Shown here one piece after another: positions 47,730 through 59,141 of a stretch of 64,000 nt of DNA. Below the pieces are notes generated by a model, which worked only from the letters and a program-made list of their open reading frames with translations, did not search any database and was not told the origin of the DNA. The position numbers were made by a program, and so were the translations under genes. Position 1 is the stretch's first letter. Every line of letters begins with the position of its first letter. The DNA comes from Zygnema circumcarinatum (lineage: Eukaryota; Streptophyta; Zygnematophyceae; Zygnematales; Zygnemataceae), in the NCBI GenBank assembly GCA_037447605.1, contig CM074814.1:1853345-1917344 (forward strand). The letters are read 5' to 3'.

Positions 47730-47759
47730 CGGGTGCCGAATGTTGACATTCGGCACCCG
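47730..47759. repeat. Perfect 13-bp inverted repeat with 4-nt loop
   Basis: Stem CGGGTGCCGAATG, loop TTGA, stem CATTCGGCACCCG. All 13 pairs are Watson-Crick. It lies about 40 bp after the tandem repeat and far from any annotated gene end. Confidence 0.8.
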
Positions 47760-48422
47760 GGGGGGCGTCTCCAGACTCTCCACTAGGGCTTGTCAGACTT
47801 AGCAGAAAGTTACGAAAAGTTCGCGATCAGTATTGCGAAAAGAAAAGCTACTGATGCCTGATAATAATTGCTTTGCCGAACCTGAGCCGAACCTGTTGCA
47901 AGACAACTTTACGGACGGCGCGTCCTAAACGTACTGACCGTACATATCGTCCGTACGAATTCATCCGCAGCTAAAAGAGATGCGGACGGGCGGAGTGACG
48001 AAACGGGCGTTATCGTGACGCCATGGCGGTCCGGGCGTCCCCCTTCCTGCCCGCCGCCGCCTCCCGCCTCCTCCCCCTCCCCCTCCCCCTCCGCCCGCCA
48101 TGGCCCGCCCTTCCAGTCAGCTCCCGTACGTTTGCCGCCGCCCGCGCGCGGGCGGACGCGGCTACGTCGCGTCACGATCACGGTCAGCTTCGCGAGCTCA
48201 GTTTTTACGGACGTTGACTCGAAAAGTTGGGGAAAGCTCGCGATCGTGTTACGGACTTTTTTGAAGTCTGACAACGCCTTCTCCCCAGTGAAGGTACGCT
48301 GTTTGGCGGGAGAAACCACGGATTGCCACGTTGGCACAATGGATGACGTGGCAGGTTGTGATTGGACCAGTTGAGACATCAGCACGCTCAAGGAAACTCG
48401 TCTTGGTGTTCCTTCTAAGGCC

Positions 48423-51400
48423 ATGGCGCTGCACGCAGGGGCCCCTTCGGTCTTGGCAGCGCCGCCATGGCGGCGGGCGGGCCGGAGAGTGGAGCCCGCC
48501 TGGAGGGTTGCGGGGCCGCGGGCGCAGGCCCGGGCGGCAGGTCAGCCACACAGCTGCCTTCTTCTTGCTGCAAGGCTGCGAACAGCTGTAACCATAACTT
48601 CAAGAACAGGCTTCTGATAGCGCTTTTCATGTATGAAAATGCGCTCAATGAAGGAAGATGTGGAGAAGTTGCTAGGAAGTGTTTCCTCCTCAAGTTCACG
48701 ATGAAACGATGAAAACGGGCAAGAGTTTGTTAAAGACCTGCATTTTGGTTTGATGAGAAGACGTGCGAATTGGGAAGCAAGATAACTATGCGAAATCTTG
48801 TTCTAGTTGTGACGAGCGGCAGCTCTAAGGATGCAGGGAACAAAGTTCATTCCGAGGCTATTACTTTCTCACAGTAATCGCCTGCCTGACTTTTCGGGCT
48901 TTTTAGCAATTCCTGCTGTTGTCCTAAACCACTTTACGTATAATCTGTCAATTTTTAACGAAAGATAGAGCGAACGTTGCATTTGCCCTTCTTGGAGTGA
49001 CAAGCGGGGGAAAAAAAAAAGCTAACAGCGACATATGAGCCAACTCGCCAGCATAACAGGAATTTTGCCAAACACAACATAGGTGATATTCCAGCGCTAT
49101 GAATAATTTCTTGGGGGGGGAGATTCTCACTTGTTCTTTTAGGATAGAAACGCCGGGAAAAAAACGAATAAGAAACGGATAGAACCGTTTTTACGAATCG
49201 CGCTACATTGTTTAAAATCAGGTCAATCTGAACAATATTTCTCCAAAAGCACATACGTAGTACAAGAGCTGTTGATGAAAAATCCCTTGCATGCTTGATC
49301 TTTGCTTTCGACACCCTCGACATTGGCTCAAGTTCACACAGTGAGCGATGAAAACGTAATGACTCAAGAGTTTTCTTCCTTAAAACAAAGGGAGATATTG
49401 TCGGTGTGTAGGCCTGGTAATTCGCACCAAGTGATTACACGACTGTGACGCTTCCATAGAAGGGATGGAGTGGAGTGAGGCCTCATTTCTTGCTACTGGT
49501 GATTGCTTGCAGACCTTGTGAAGCTTGGCGGAACTTCCCTCCAGGTTTCACCTTTAGGCATCGGCACCTTGCAATGGGGGGACCCTCGAAGCGGCTTCGG
49601 CACAAGCTACAACGAGACAGGACTGTCAGAGGCCTTCGATGTGCTTGTTGATGGAGGCATCAACTTTTTTGACACTGCTGAGGTGCGGATGTGAGAGCTG
49701 GTTCACATTCTTTTCTAAAGTGTAGGATGGGGTCTGTTGGGGATGTTGTCACTTACAGAGCTTTCTGCATTTCTCTCCTTACAAAGACAACGTGAAATTT
49801 AGTGTGAATGATGACTATGTAATTACCTGAAACGGGAATCATCTTGGAAATAATGACTGTCAGCCGCTACTCGACCCTACCGAGATGCGTTATTGTTCGA
49901 CTACTTTGTGTGGCAAGCATGAAAAAGCGGGTCGTTCTGCTTCATTTATCTTTGGCAAACCTTCCAACTCTCCTAGTTCACTTCTGATTCCGATTGTTCC
50001 AAGCCTGAGAAGGGGGATCACGAGATGGATGCCGGCACCAGGTATACGGCTATCAGAACATTGAAGCAGGACAATCTGCTGAGCAGCTTATCGGCCGATT
50101 TATGGAACGTTCTATTGTTCAAGCGGCGTCTGCCCCGCCTGTCGTGGCAACAAAGTTCTTCACTATCCCGTGGACGAAATTTCTTGTGGGTTCGTGTTTT
50201 CCCCTAACATTTGCAGTTTTGATGACTTGATGGTTGAGTTAGTTCTGAGGATTTGCTGGTAGGAAATGACGCTACTTCACAAACCCATGTTGCAGCAAAC
50301 GAACAATCTATATACCTCTAACTCAATTCCGTCCTTCCAACCAAAAGAAATCAGCAAGCATCCCGTGAAATGCCTGAGCGTCGCCTCAGCAGTTGACAAG
50401 AAAGTCAGTTGAACTCACTAGCTGTCAGCCTGTGGAACAGGCATTGTAAAAGAGATTGTTGAGGGCTGCCTGTCTCCTGCTCTGTGTCCACACATGCAGG
50501 CAACAGTTGTCAGTTGCCCTCACAACGACCTGACTCAACTGTTTGAATGCGGCTTCGAGGCAGGTGGAGGGTGGAGGTTGGGGCGAAGCTCAATGGTTCC
50601 GGCACTGCGAGAGAGCCTCAGACGAATGGGCAGAGATCGAGTGGACCTGTGGCAGGTGGATTCGTGTCTCCCATTCAGGACTAGTGACTGCATGCTAGAG
50701 ACAGGGCAGACCTAGTTCAAGCTATGTTCAGCTTTTTGCTGTTACGTTCTGTCTGTTGAATTCCTTTTCTTTTTGTTTTTCAAGTGCAGATTCACTTTCC
50801 TTTTCCTACAATATCCAACAAAGCTCTCATGGAGGGCTTGAAGGAAGCAGTGGATGTTGGCCTTACGAAAGCTGTTGGAGTATCCAATTACAGCAAGGAA
50901 CAAGTATGTTGCCTTTCTTTACAAGATGTTCCCTTGTAATCTCTTCTGTCGACCTCTTTGATCCTTTCGCTGTTTGCCATGAGAGGAGGTTATGGAGACA
51001 GAAATGACTTAATTTGAATTGATGATCGTCGCTAGTCTATCACTTTTCAAACCGCAACTTCTTTATAACTAGCTTTCTCTGACCTTCCAGATGGAAGAAG
51101 CGCATCATTTACTAGAAAGCAATGGTATTCCTCTCGCGTCCAATCAAGTTCGTTACAGGTTTGTGGGAGCTCTCCTTACCATTGTGAAGAAGGAGCAGGC
51201 GACAAACTGGGCATTCCACGGACCAGAGAACCTAGAGGCTTTATGTGTATATGTTGTCGGATCAGTTGCAAGCTCATCCACATTTCTTGGCTCTCATAGT
51301 TCTCTCTATTTTGCAGTCTCCTGAGTCGCGGACCTGAGAAGGACGGCCTGTTGGCTGCCTGCAAGGTGAGTTGGAGCGTGGAAGGAGTGCTGAGCTGGCA

Positions 51401-52527
51401 CGTCTATTCTTTATTTGCATCTCCTTTGAACAACGTTGTAGGGTTTTTCGTCTCGCCTCCACCTCCCAGGAATGCTGTTTGAATTCTTATCATGTCGGAC
51501 TCTCATGACATGACATCCAACTCATGACATGAGCGGAGATTTCAGGATCTCAATGTCACTCTGATCGCGTATTCTCCTCTTGCAACGGGGCTTTTGACGG
51601 ACAAGGCACTGGAACGGAAAGATAAGCAGGCCTTGAAGGTAATCCTATGCTTGGATCTGATATGGCAATGAAAAGTCCTTTACTTGAACTGCTGCACCGG
51701 TGTCTGTGGCAGGCAGGGGACGGGACTGTTGCAAAGGAGCTGAATGTGTGGACCTTGACATGAATCTGTTTGAAACTTGCAGGTGCAGCCGCTGCTCAGG
51801 CTCATGGCCTCTATTGGCGCACAGAGGGGCAAATCAGTAACGCAGGTACAAGCACCGGTGTCACGCTTTTCCTGTGTGCACTTAAAGAGTTAAGAATAAG
51901 AGTTTCATTATTGTTTGGGCTCGCCCACCCAGAGATTCCTCAACGGGAGGTGCTTTTTGCTTGCCTCTGAGGAGGAACAGGTGGCTCTGAACTATCTCAT
52001 CTGTAAAGGAGCCATCCCAATTCCAGGGTGAGTCATGTAATTTGATAGGCGTCGGAGGGGGTTGGTGGTGTTGCACATCTTTAACAAGAGAATCTGGCAA
52101 TGTGTAAGCAGCTTTCCAACAGGGACAAGGCAGGAAAGAGTCACGATGGGCTCAGGAGGTTAATCTTGTCATGCATAAAAACTGGGTCTTCGGCTTGTTC
52201 GCGGAAGCAGGTGCAAGTCGGTTGAGCATGCGAGGAGCCATTTGGAAGTCCTCGGCTGGCGGCTCGATGCTGATGAAGGTGAGAGCGCTGACATCATTAC
52301 TCGCTCGGTGCCGGTGTCGGTTTATTGGCAAGAAGCCTAAACATGCTGAAGCCCCTAAAAAACTCTAAAAGCTACTGCAAGGAGGAAGAAGTGTATGAAC
52401 CTGGCAATTTCCATTACCTCCGGGTTATGGGTTACGGTTGTTATTGGAGCTGCGCTCACATTCTTTATTGCTTGTGCCTTCTGCAGTGGCATCGCTTGAA
52501 GGCAAAGTGGGGGCCTTGGGCCTGTGA
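48423..52527 (+). CDS. Aldo/keto reductase, plastid-type (similar to the At1g06690 class)
   Basis: Twelve exons in phase: 48423-48540, 49513-49682, 50042-50189, 50564-50655, 50790-50903, 51091-51158, 51317-51365, 51546-51638, 51783-51845, 51981-52027, 52211-52278, 52487-52527; 356 residues. Residues 1-39 are an Arg/Ala-rich presequence. The catalytic tetrad is visible: D93 (INFFDTAE), Y98 (VYGY), K134 (VVATKFF) and H178 (LWQIHFP). Later blocks AVGVSNYSKEQ, LIAYSPLATGLL and GAIPIPG bind NADPH in this family. It reduces aldehydes or ketones; plastid members are linked to detoxification of reactive carbonyls, which is inference here. The exon ending at 50189 and the one beginning at 50564 have the weakest splice support. 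Confidence 0.88.
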
Positions 52528-53142
52528 TTGAGTTAAAAAAAGGGATGTTTCTCCCACTTTGTCGTAGATTGGTTCCATTGTTGCGTTTGCTTTTCTAGAG
52601 ATTTTAGAATTCTTAGGGTTGTTTTGTAGCATCTGGTCACAGACAATGTCCAGCTCGTCGTGAATCTACATAGTATCGATCAAATCCGCAAGACTTTGAG
52701 CTGTGAATGTAACCTGAGGGAGGTGTCGTGCGGCTTAATTTTTGACTTTGCTTGTAGTTTGGATTTCTTCGTGTAACTTTCATCTTTGACTTTGGAGTCC
52801 TCATGATAGTCATCCAATATTCATTCTTTGCCTCTTGCCTAAAGTTTATTCAGAAATAACTTTCATTCCTGTTCTCGCCCATCCTCCAAGAGGTCAGCAG
52901 ATAAGCACAGCACAACGTGAGACCTCGAGAGTGCCCAGACATCACCAGCTGAACTGGAGCAACAACAGAACGTTTCATTTTTAAAAAAGCACTCCACACA
53001 AAATAAGGTACACAACACAATGCTACCTAAGGACGACACAACTTTGCAATATACAGCTCCTTCCTCCCTTCCTACCTCCCTCCCTCCCTTACGCGGAGAA
53101 GAGGTCTCCTTATCTCCTCTGCACAATACTGCCTGCCGCATG
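52528..53142. other. Intergenic region between convergent genes
   Basis: 3' flanks of the aldo/keto reductase and the C2/LysM gene, with a TCCC microsatellite at about 53059-53090. No gene seen. Confidence 0.5.
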
Positions 53143-56100
53143 CTATGGCAGATAAAGATGTTGGCCTTCGTATATGTAGTTTCTTTCGCAAACCTGCAGG
53201 AAGGGTAAGTCTTGTTAGGTAGGGAGAGGGGGGAGAGGGGATGGGGATGGGAGCATTAAGCAAAGCAACAAACAATGGAACTTACCTCAGGGTTCAGTTC
53301 ATAAAATCTGGAGCTAGGATTGCAATAGTGCTCCGGTATGATGCCCGCCAGGCGATCTCCAGGCTTCACCACGTACACTCTGTGCACAGATTTGAATCAG
53401 AGCCTGGAATGAGTTTATAGAACAACAAGGCAATTTTTTCTCACGATTCGAAATGTACGAGCATTACCATTGACTTCATAATATGCTCTCTTCCAGCAAA
53501 AATAAGAGGTCAAACGGCTTTCAACTCAACACATTTCAGACACGTCACATACACATGGCATGCATCATCAGTTACGGCGTAATGGAGCACATCAGCAAGG
53601 GACAGTTCCGTACAGAATGCTGAGATCATTATGCAAAATAGCTTCACTCCAACACCTATCAGTCGTAACTTTGGAGGTACTGAGCAGTAAGCAGGGGAGA
53701 AGGAGCGGAGGAGAGCGGTTCGGGAGCCGGGGAGAAGGTTATAGTCCTAGTGGAGAGGAACACCTTTTACACTTGCCGGATCAAATGCTTCTTTGACCAG
53801 CAATGTGTATATATATATAGAAAGCCATATCAACCACACGCTGTACATAGCAATATGCCATTGTATTAGTCAAACGACTGTCCCGAGTTTGACTGTGGAT
53901 GATTTGGAAAAGTAGTTTGTCAATGGTAGAAACTGCCTGGGGATGCCTGGACAACCTGCTATAGCGGTGTAAAAAGACAGACTGGCTAACCGGTCAAGAT
54001 GGTTCGGATGGAGAGGCAGTTTTATCAGACTGCAGTGGGGATTGAAACCTACCCGCTAGGCCTATGTCTTCTGGCGAAGCACCCCAAAAAGAGCCCACGC
54101 GCATGGCACAAGCAGGCCGTAATCGTAAGTCAGAGGATCCCCCAGGCTGCCTCAATCCTAAGCCACTGCACAAAACCACCACTATGGCCCCAAACCAGCA
54201 GCAACCATCTGCCTTTCTCCAGAGTTCTTCACCATCACTCATAACTCCAAGCACACTCAATTCAGACATACACAAAGATCAGTCTCAGAGTCAACCAGAG
54301 GCAGACAGTTCCAAAATCAGTGGAGTTCCAAGTCAATAAAAACACGAGCAAGCAACTAACCTTCGCTTGCGATTTCCTCTGGGCCAGAAGAAGAGAAGAG
54401 CAACAACTATCGCAGCGACACCTCCAGCGACCTGCACAAGGCAAGTATTGAAGGAGGAGATGATCAGATGTTTCAACGCATAGAATCGGAAAAACCTCGT
54501 CATGCTTTTGAGGTGTGAGCTTCAGATTAAGAAGCTGCTATGGTGAAAATTGCACATGAGTGTATGGACATTCAACTTCCGGGGAAAGCAAGCAAGAGGA
54601 TTGAGATGTCAAAGTTGTAAGTTTCAAAACTAACAATAAGTTACGTCTCCTGAGCCTCCTCTGCCACAGACTATTTCCAGACCACGACATCCAACTCTCC
54701 CCCAAAAATCTAAAACCTAACTCCCAAAGGATCTGATTTCCCAAGAGGGTCAATGAACTGGTGGCTGCTTGTTTGTAAGATTTTGTGCAAAAACCTGAGT
54801 GAGGATTGGCACAGTTTCTTCCTGCTAACATTTGTTTACAGGCGCCTGCTTCATTTGTAGATACAAAAATGGAAAATGCCCAAGTCGATAGGAAGTGACA
54901 CTTCTCACCGGGATAGACCTACTAACCTGTTTGACAAGCATGTTCAATGGCTGTTCCTCTATAGTCGGAGCATCCTGAGTCTGCTTTCTCAAAGCTCCAC
55001 TGCTGCGGCTTCCATAATCATCGCCCTGAGACATCCCCCAAAATACTTCAGCAACGAGAAAGTATATGTAAATCTGCCGAATTGTGAAGACCTTGTAATG
55101 GGACCTAACTGGACTGAAAGCAGTCAGACATATTATCCTACTAGGATTTGTCCAAGCGAATTCCGGTTTTCGGTAGCTCTGAGAGCCATTTCCCGAGGAG
55201 GAACATCGGTGGAAATGTAGTGAGTGCTGAATAGGTGACGGAAGTCCCTCTTAAGGGCGTGTGTGTGTGGTTGGTTTCATAAGCGAGGATTTGACACAGC
55301 CATCTACTTGTACTTGTTCTTATGGTGAAGAATCTGACTAAAACAGGGAGCAAGATAAGTACTAATGGAATAGGCAGAAGGAAAAGGGAACCCTGCCTGG
55401 TCACTCATACTTCAGGAGTCAATAAGCCTAACGACACTTTCTAAAGTTCTAGGCCGATACCCGTTCCGTCCTATATACTTGCTCTAACAAAGATCAACGA
55501 AAAAGATCAGCATGTTTCAGCAGAAAATGGGCAGAGATGAGTGATTGGCCAACACTTACCACAGAAATTCCCCGTCTGAGAAGCTCTTGTCGCCTTAGCT
55601 CCTCCGCCGCGGCAAGCGCTGCAGTCTCATGTTGGAGCCTCTCCGAAGCCTGCTGCCTAGTCAAGCTTCCAGCAGGGGCTCCCTCCACCTCCTGCAGATT
55701 CGCATAGCAGACAAATGAGATATGGGAAACACAAACAAAAGCATACAGCAGAATGTCTGCGACTGAAGGCAATAATTCTTACAGCGTACCATCTAAAGCA
55801 GGTTTTAAGGAAAATATCTAGTCACAAACCCCAAAAGTCTCCTCCACTTATGCTATCCAAATTCTCTCCTCACCTTCTTGAGATTTTCGATGGCCTTGAT
55901 GCGATTCCGCACTTGCTCATATGGAGACGTATCGACCTCAGACTTTCCAGGTGAGCCCGCACCCACAGCTCCCGCATAGCTGGAACGCACGTCTCCCGAG
56001 GAATTAGCTGGAACAGGTGAAGGCCTCTCTCCAATTGGTGGAGAAGATCCGCCAGTGGAAGGACTAAAAGTGGATGGAACAGCAGGGCTGTCGGCAAATA

Positions 56101-58834
56101 AAGTTGGCCTGAGATTGACTGGAGAAGGAGGACTGCGTTCAGGTGAGGAAGTCTGAACGAGTGGGGGACTGCTGGATGATACAGGAGGCACACGTTGTGA
56201 AGGAGGAGAAGTGGGTGTATCTGGAGAAGGTGCAGGAGCAATGGCTTCTGATGCAGTAGTTGCAGAAGCAACATTGGCTGCCACAGAGGGGGTGGGCTCT
56301 ATTGGAGCAGATTTTGGTTGTTCAGAAGCGGCAGCAGCTGCTGCTGTACCATTGGCTGCCACAGAGGGGGTGGGCTCTAATGGATCAGATTTTGGTTGTT
56401 CAGAAGCGGCAGCAGCTGCTGCTGCACCATTGGTTGCCACAGAGGGGGTGGGCTCTATTGGAGCAGGATTTGGTTGTTCAGAAGCGGCAGCTGCTGCTGC
56501 AGCAGCAGCAGCTGCTGCCTCTTGCTTCTTCTTTGCAGCATTAGCTCGCTGCAAAAACGAAAGTATGAAGTATCAGCATGACTTCGTGCATAGTCTTACT
56601 GTATTCCAAATGCAATAAGGAAGTGCTGGGCACTACATTAGGCAGTCAAGAGGGAATATAGTCAAGATTATAAGGCACGATAGTTGAGCCCGGGAAACGA
56701 AAGACCTACCATACAAATGAATGCCAAAAACAGTTTTCACAAACATAGTTGAAATGCTCACCATTGCTGCAATCTTCGCACGTTCTTCATCGGTAAGAAC
56801 GAAGGTTGTCTTGACATGAATCCTTCCACCATTGTTGAAGCTCACAAATTCATCTCGGAACCCTTTTTCTACAATTGACGGCACACTTATTGCTGGCCCA
56901 CCACAAAAAAAAATTGCCAAGGTCAGGACTGCATGTAAAAAACGACCTACTTGAGACTTCCAACATACCTTCTCTCTTGCTCTGTAAAAATCAATGAAAT
57001 ACATAAGATTATAAGTGTACATGGTTCCAGACCTATTCCGACAAATACCAGGGTCAAAATTCAATGAAGCAGATGCCATTCAAAGAAAACAGAGCATAAG
57101 TATATATATTATTTCACATCCTATTATGAGTTTGCAGACAGTGAGGCGGTTGCTAATCTGCACAATGTACACTTTTCCTATACTCGCTTCCAAAAAAGAT
57201 ACAATGAGAGTTAAACTACTTACAAGCTTGACCAACTGGGGCTTCAGTCTTCGCGTCAAATAGCACTAACGTTACAGGCTCTCCCAAATTGAGCACAGGA
57301 CTGCAACAAAAAAACGGAGCATCCATCATCTAAACGCTTGTACCTAGGGAACCACGCTTTTTTGTCTTTCCACAAAAAGCTAAACAAGGGTTGATCTAAT
57401 TTTGCCGAGACATACCTTACAATACTCAAGGACAACACATGCTTTACACGAAAAATCCTCTAACTATGAATGTCCGCTGGTAAATCCTCTAACTATGAAT
57501 GCTCGGTGGTCATTTTGAGAGCCAAGCAGTGCTCCAGAAACACTACTTAAACAATATAGGAAAAAAAGCCAAAATAAAACATTAATTTCAGCACAAATGC
57601 TGGACATTTTGAAGAAAGGAAAGGACAAGTTTGCATCAACTGGAGTAAAGATTCAACCTAGTTCTGCGGGCAAAAAATTACAAGGCAGCTTACAAGTTGA
57701 AATCAGAGAGAAATGGGCGAATGGACGATGAGCCCGATGCCGCACCAAACGCAGCTTGTGCTCCCGTCGCATGTTCGGCTTTTCCCACTTTCACTGAAAG
57801 CCAGTCCAAAGACACGGTCCATACCTGACTGATTGCACTTTCACGGTACTAATCAGAACATATGACTACATGAAGTGGAAAAACCGGGGCCCATTCGAAA
57901 ACTTGCCGCTCAAAACTTAGAATAATAGATTCTACAACATTTTTGCCTCCACTTGTGGACCAAGAACAGGTGCAGAAGCTGGCTCTTCTCAAAAGGTTCG
58001 TCCATCTGCGGACTCTAATATTTGTTGTAGCCGGAGAGGTCTACATGTGCGGATCTTTCTCGAGGCTCACATGCACTATTGTCAAAACAGGAAAGCCTAT
58101 TGCATGCTCAAATGTTCCATTGCAACTGTCAGAAAAATGTACAATGTACTAAGAAAGCAAGAACTCACCTTTTACAGCATACTTTTTACCCGCCTCCGCT
58201 GTTTGACAGGACACACAAAAGTCAGTTTGAGCTCACATAGGACACAAGTTCCTTACGAACGGTTCGCTTTACTAATAACTTCCCTCTAAAGAGAGATGTA
58301 GCCCAGAAATGCAAACAGAACTCCGTGACAGAGTTGGTCTTGACAAGACCTGGGCGGCCAGCAACTGCCCGGGCTTCCTGGCTCCTACTCTCTGCCAGCA
58401 ACTATTGCAGGAGCTCCAATGAATTTCAGTTATTGCGTCAATCGCTGCTCATTGTTCATGAAATACACTCATCGCCTTTGTACTTCCAAACATGAAAAGG
58501 TGTAGTCATTGCCTGGCCCTACAGTCTCGTTGAAATTTCCTCAGATATAAGTACTGAAACAAAACATTTTGCAGCGCAGAACATTCTGCGCGGAAGGTCC
58601 TTACCTCCTGTGTCTGGAAGGTCCACCACCTCCAAAACTGCAGAGGCACAACAGCATACAGCGAGTCAACAGTGACGGCAATGCTCAAACAGGACAGTAC
58701 TCCCGCCAACAAGAGCCAACTGTAACGAGCTGCACGCCCTGCATTAAGCTCTGCAGCAAGAAAAGGCAACCTTGCGAATCTAAAAAGGTCTAAGAGGAGA
58801 GCTGCTCACCCGTAACCCTAATGCTGCCCGGCAT
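53143..58834 (-). CDS. Membrane protein with C2-like domain, Ala/Pro-rich repeats and C-terminal LysM
   Basis: Twelve minus-strand exons chain in phase: 58810-58834, 58605-58750, 58169-58193, 57694-57793, 57224-57300, 56762-56892, 55874-56548, 55560-55691, 54927-55025, 54361-54431, 53286-53379, 53143-53193; 541 residues. An N-terminal hydrophobic segment (about 19-42) is followed by a C2-like region (about 58-168: YAVKVKVGKAE, LGEPVTLVLFDAKTEAPVGQ, GGRIHVKTTFVLTDEERAKI). A low-complexity region (about 169-393) carries three copies of SEQPKSAPIEPTPSVAANG. A Glu/Arg helix segment, a second membrane segment (about 471-487, VAGGVAAIVVALLFFW) and a LysM-type module (RVYVVKPGDRLAGIIPEHY ... YIYEGQHLYLP) close the protein. 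LysM usually binds N-acetylglucosamine polymers; C2 binds lipid. The third exon (25 nt) is the least certain. Confidence 0.7.
56283..56480 (-). repeat. Three in-frame coding repeats in the C2/LysM gene
   Basis: Three roughly 72-bp units, each encoding an alanine run followed by SEQP(K/N)xxPxEPTPSVA. Near-identical at DNA level, so a recent in-frame expansion. Confidence 0.8.
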
Positions 58835-59141
58835 GGCTACGGCTCTCCGCAGCCCCACCCTCCCGCCACCAGCGCGCTTCCCTGCCTCTTCCCTCTCCGC
58901 CTCTCCTTTCCGCTCCCACTCCCTCTCCTTCGCCCTCCCTCGCCCAGCTTTGAGAGCACTATCCGCCTCGAGCTCCGAATCTCGCGGGCCTGCGGGAGGC
59001 CAATCTTGAGTAGCCTTGGCACGTGTGAACTAAAGCACAGGGGGGGGGGGGGGGGGNNNNNNNNNNGGGGGGGGGGGGGGGGGGGGCGCGAGAGAGGGAC
59101 AGGGAGAGGGTGGAGCGGGAGTGGGAGGATTGGGGGCGGCC
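58835..59141. promoter_or_regulatory. Shared upstream region of C2/LysM gene and FCF1, with assembly gap
   Basis: 307 bp between divergent starts. It includes a ten-base N gap (59057-59066) inside a G homopolymer (59041-59086), so true length is unknown. Promoter role is positional. Confidence 0.5.

Larger units (their letters stand above)
46257..48422. other. Intergenic region with a tandem-repeat block and hairpin
   Basis: 3' flank of Rab and 5' flank of the aldo/keto reductase. It holds an imperfect ATGGGATGGCACATCA-type repeat (about 46935-47000), the dyad-bearing tandem repeat at 47446-47690 and a 13-bp hairpin at 47730-47759. A Cys-rich frame at 46714-46929 (71 codons) is unrecognised and probably chance. 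Confidence 0.5.

Noticed and set aside
47326-47786. Frames across the 42-bp tandem repeat
   Set aside because: Repeat-encoded on both strands; not credible proteins.
48023-48217. Presequence-like frame (MAVRASPFLPAAASRLL...) upstream of the aldo/keto reductase
   Set aside because: Could not be joined in phase to the reductase; the ATG at 48423 gives a better presequence.
56970-56985. 13-nt micro-exon in the C2/LysM gene
   Set aside because: It would create a stop codon at the junction; skipping it keeps the C2 frame.
58821-59009. Plus-strand frame resembling a plastid transit peptide (MATALRSPTLPPPARFP...)
   Set aside because: No room or splice partner for a mature protein before FCF1; overlaps the first exon of the C2/LysM gene on the other strand.
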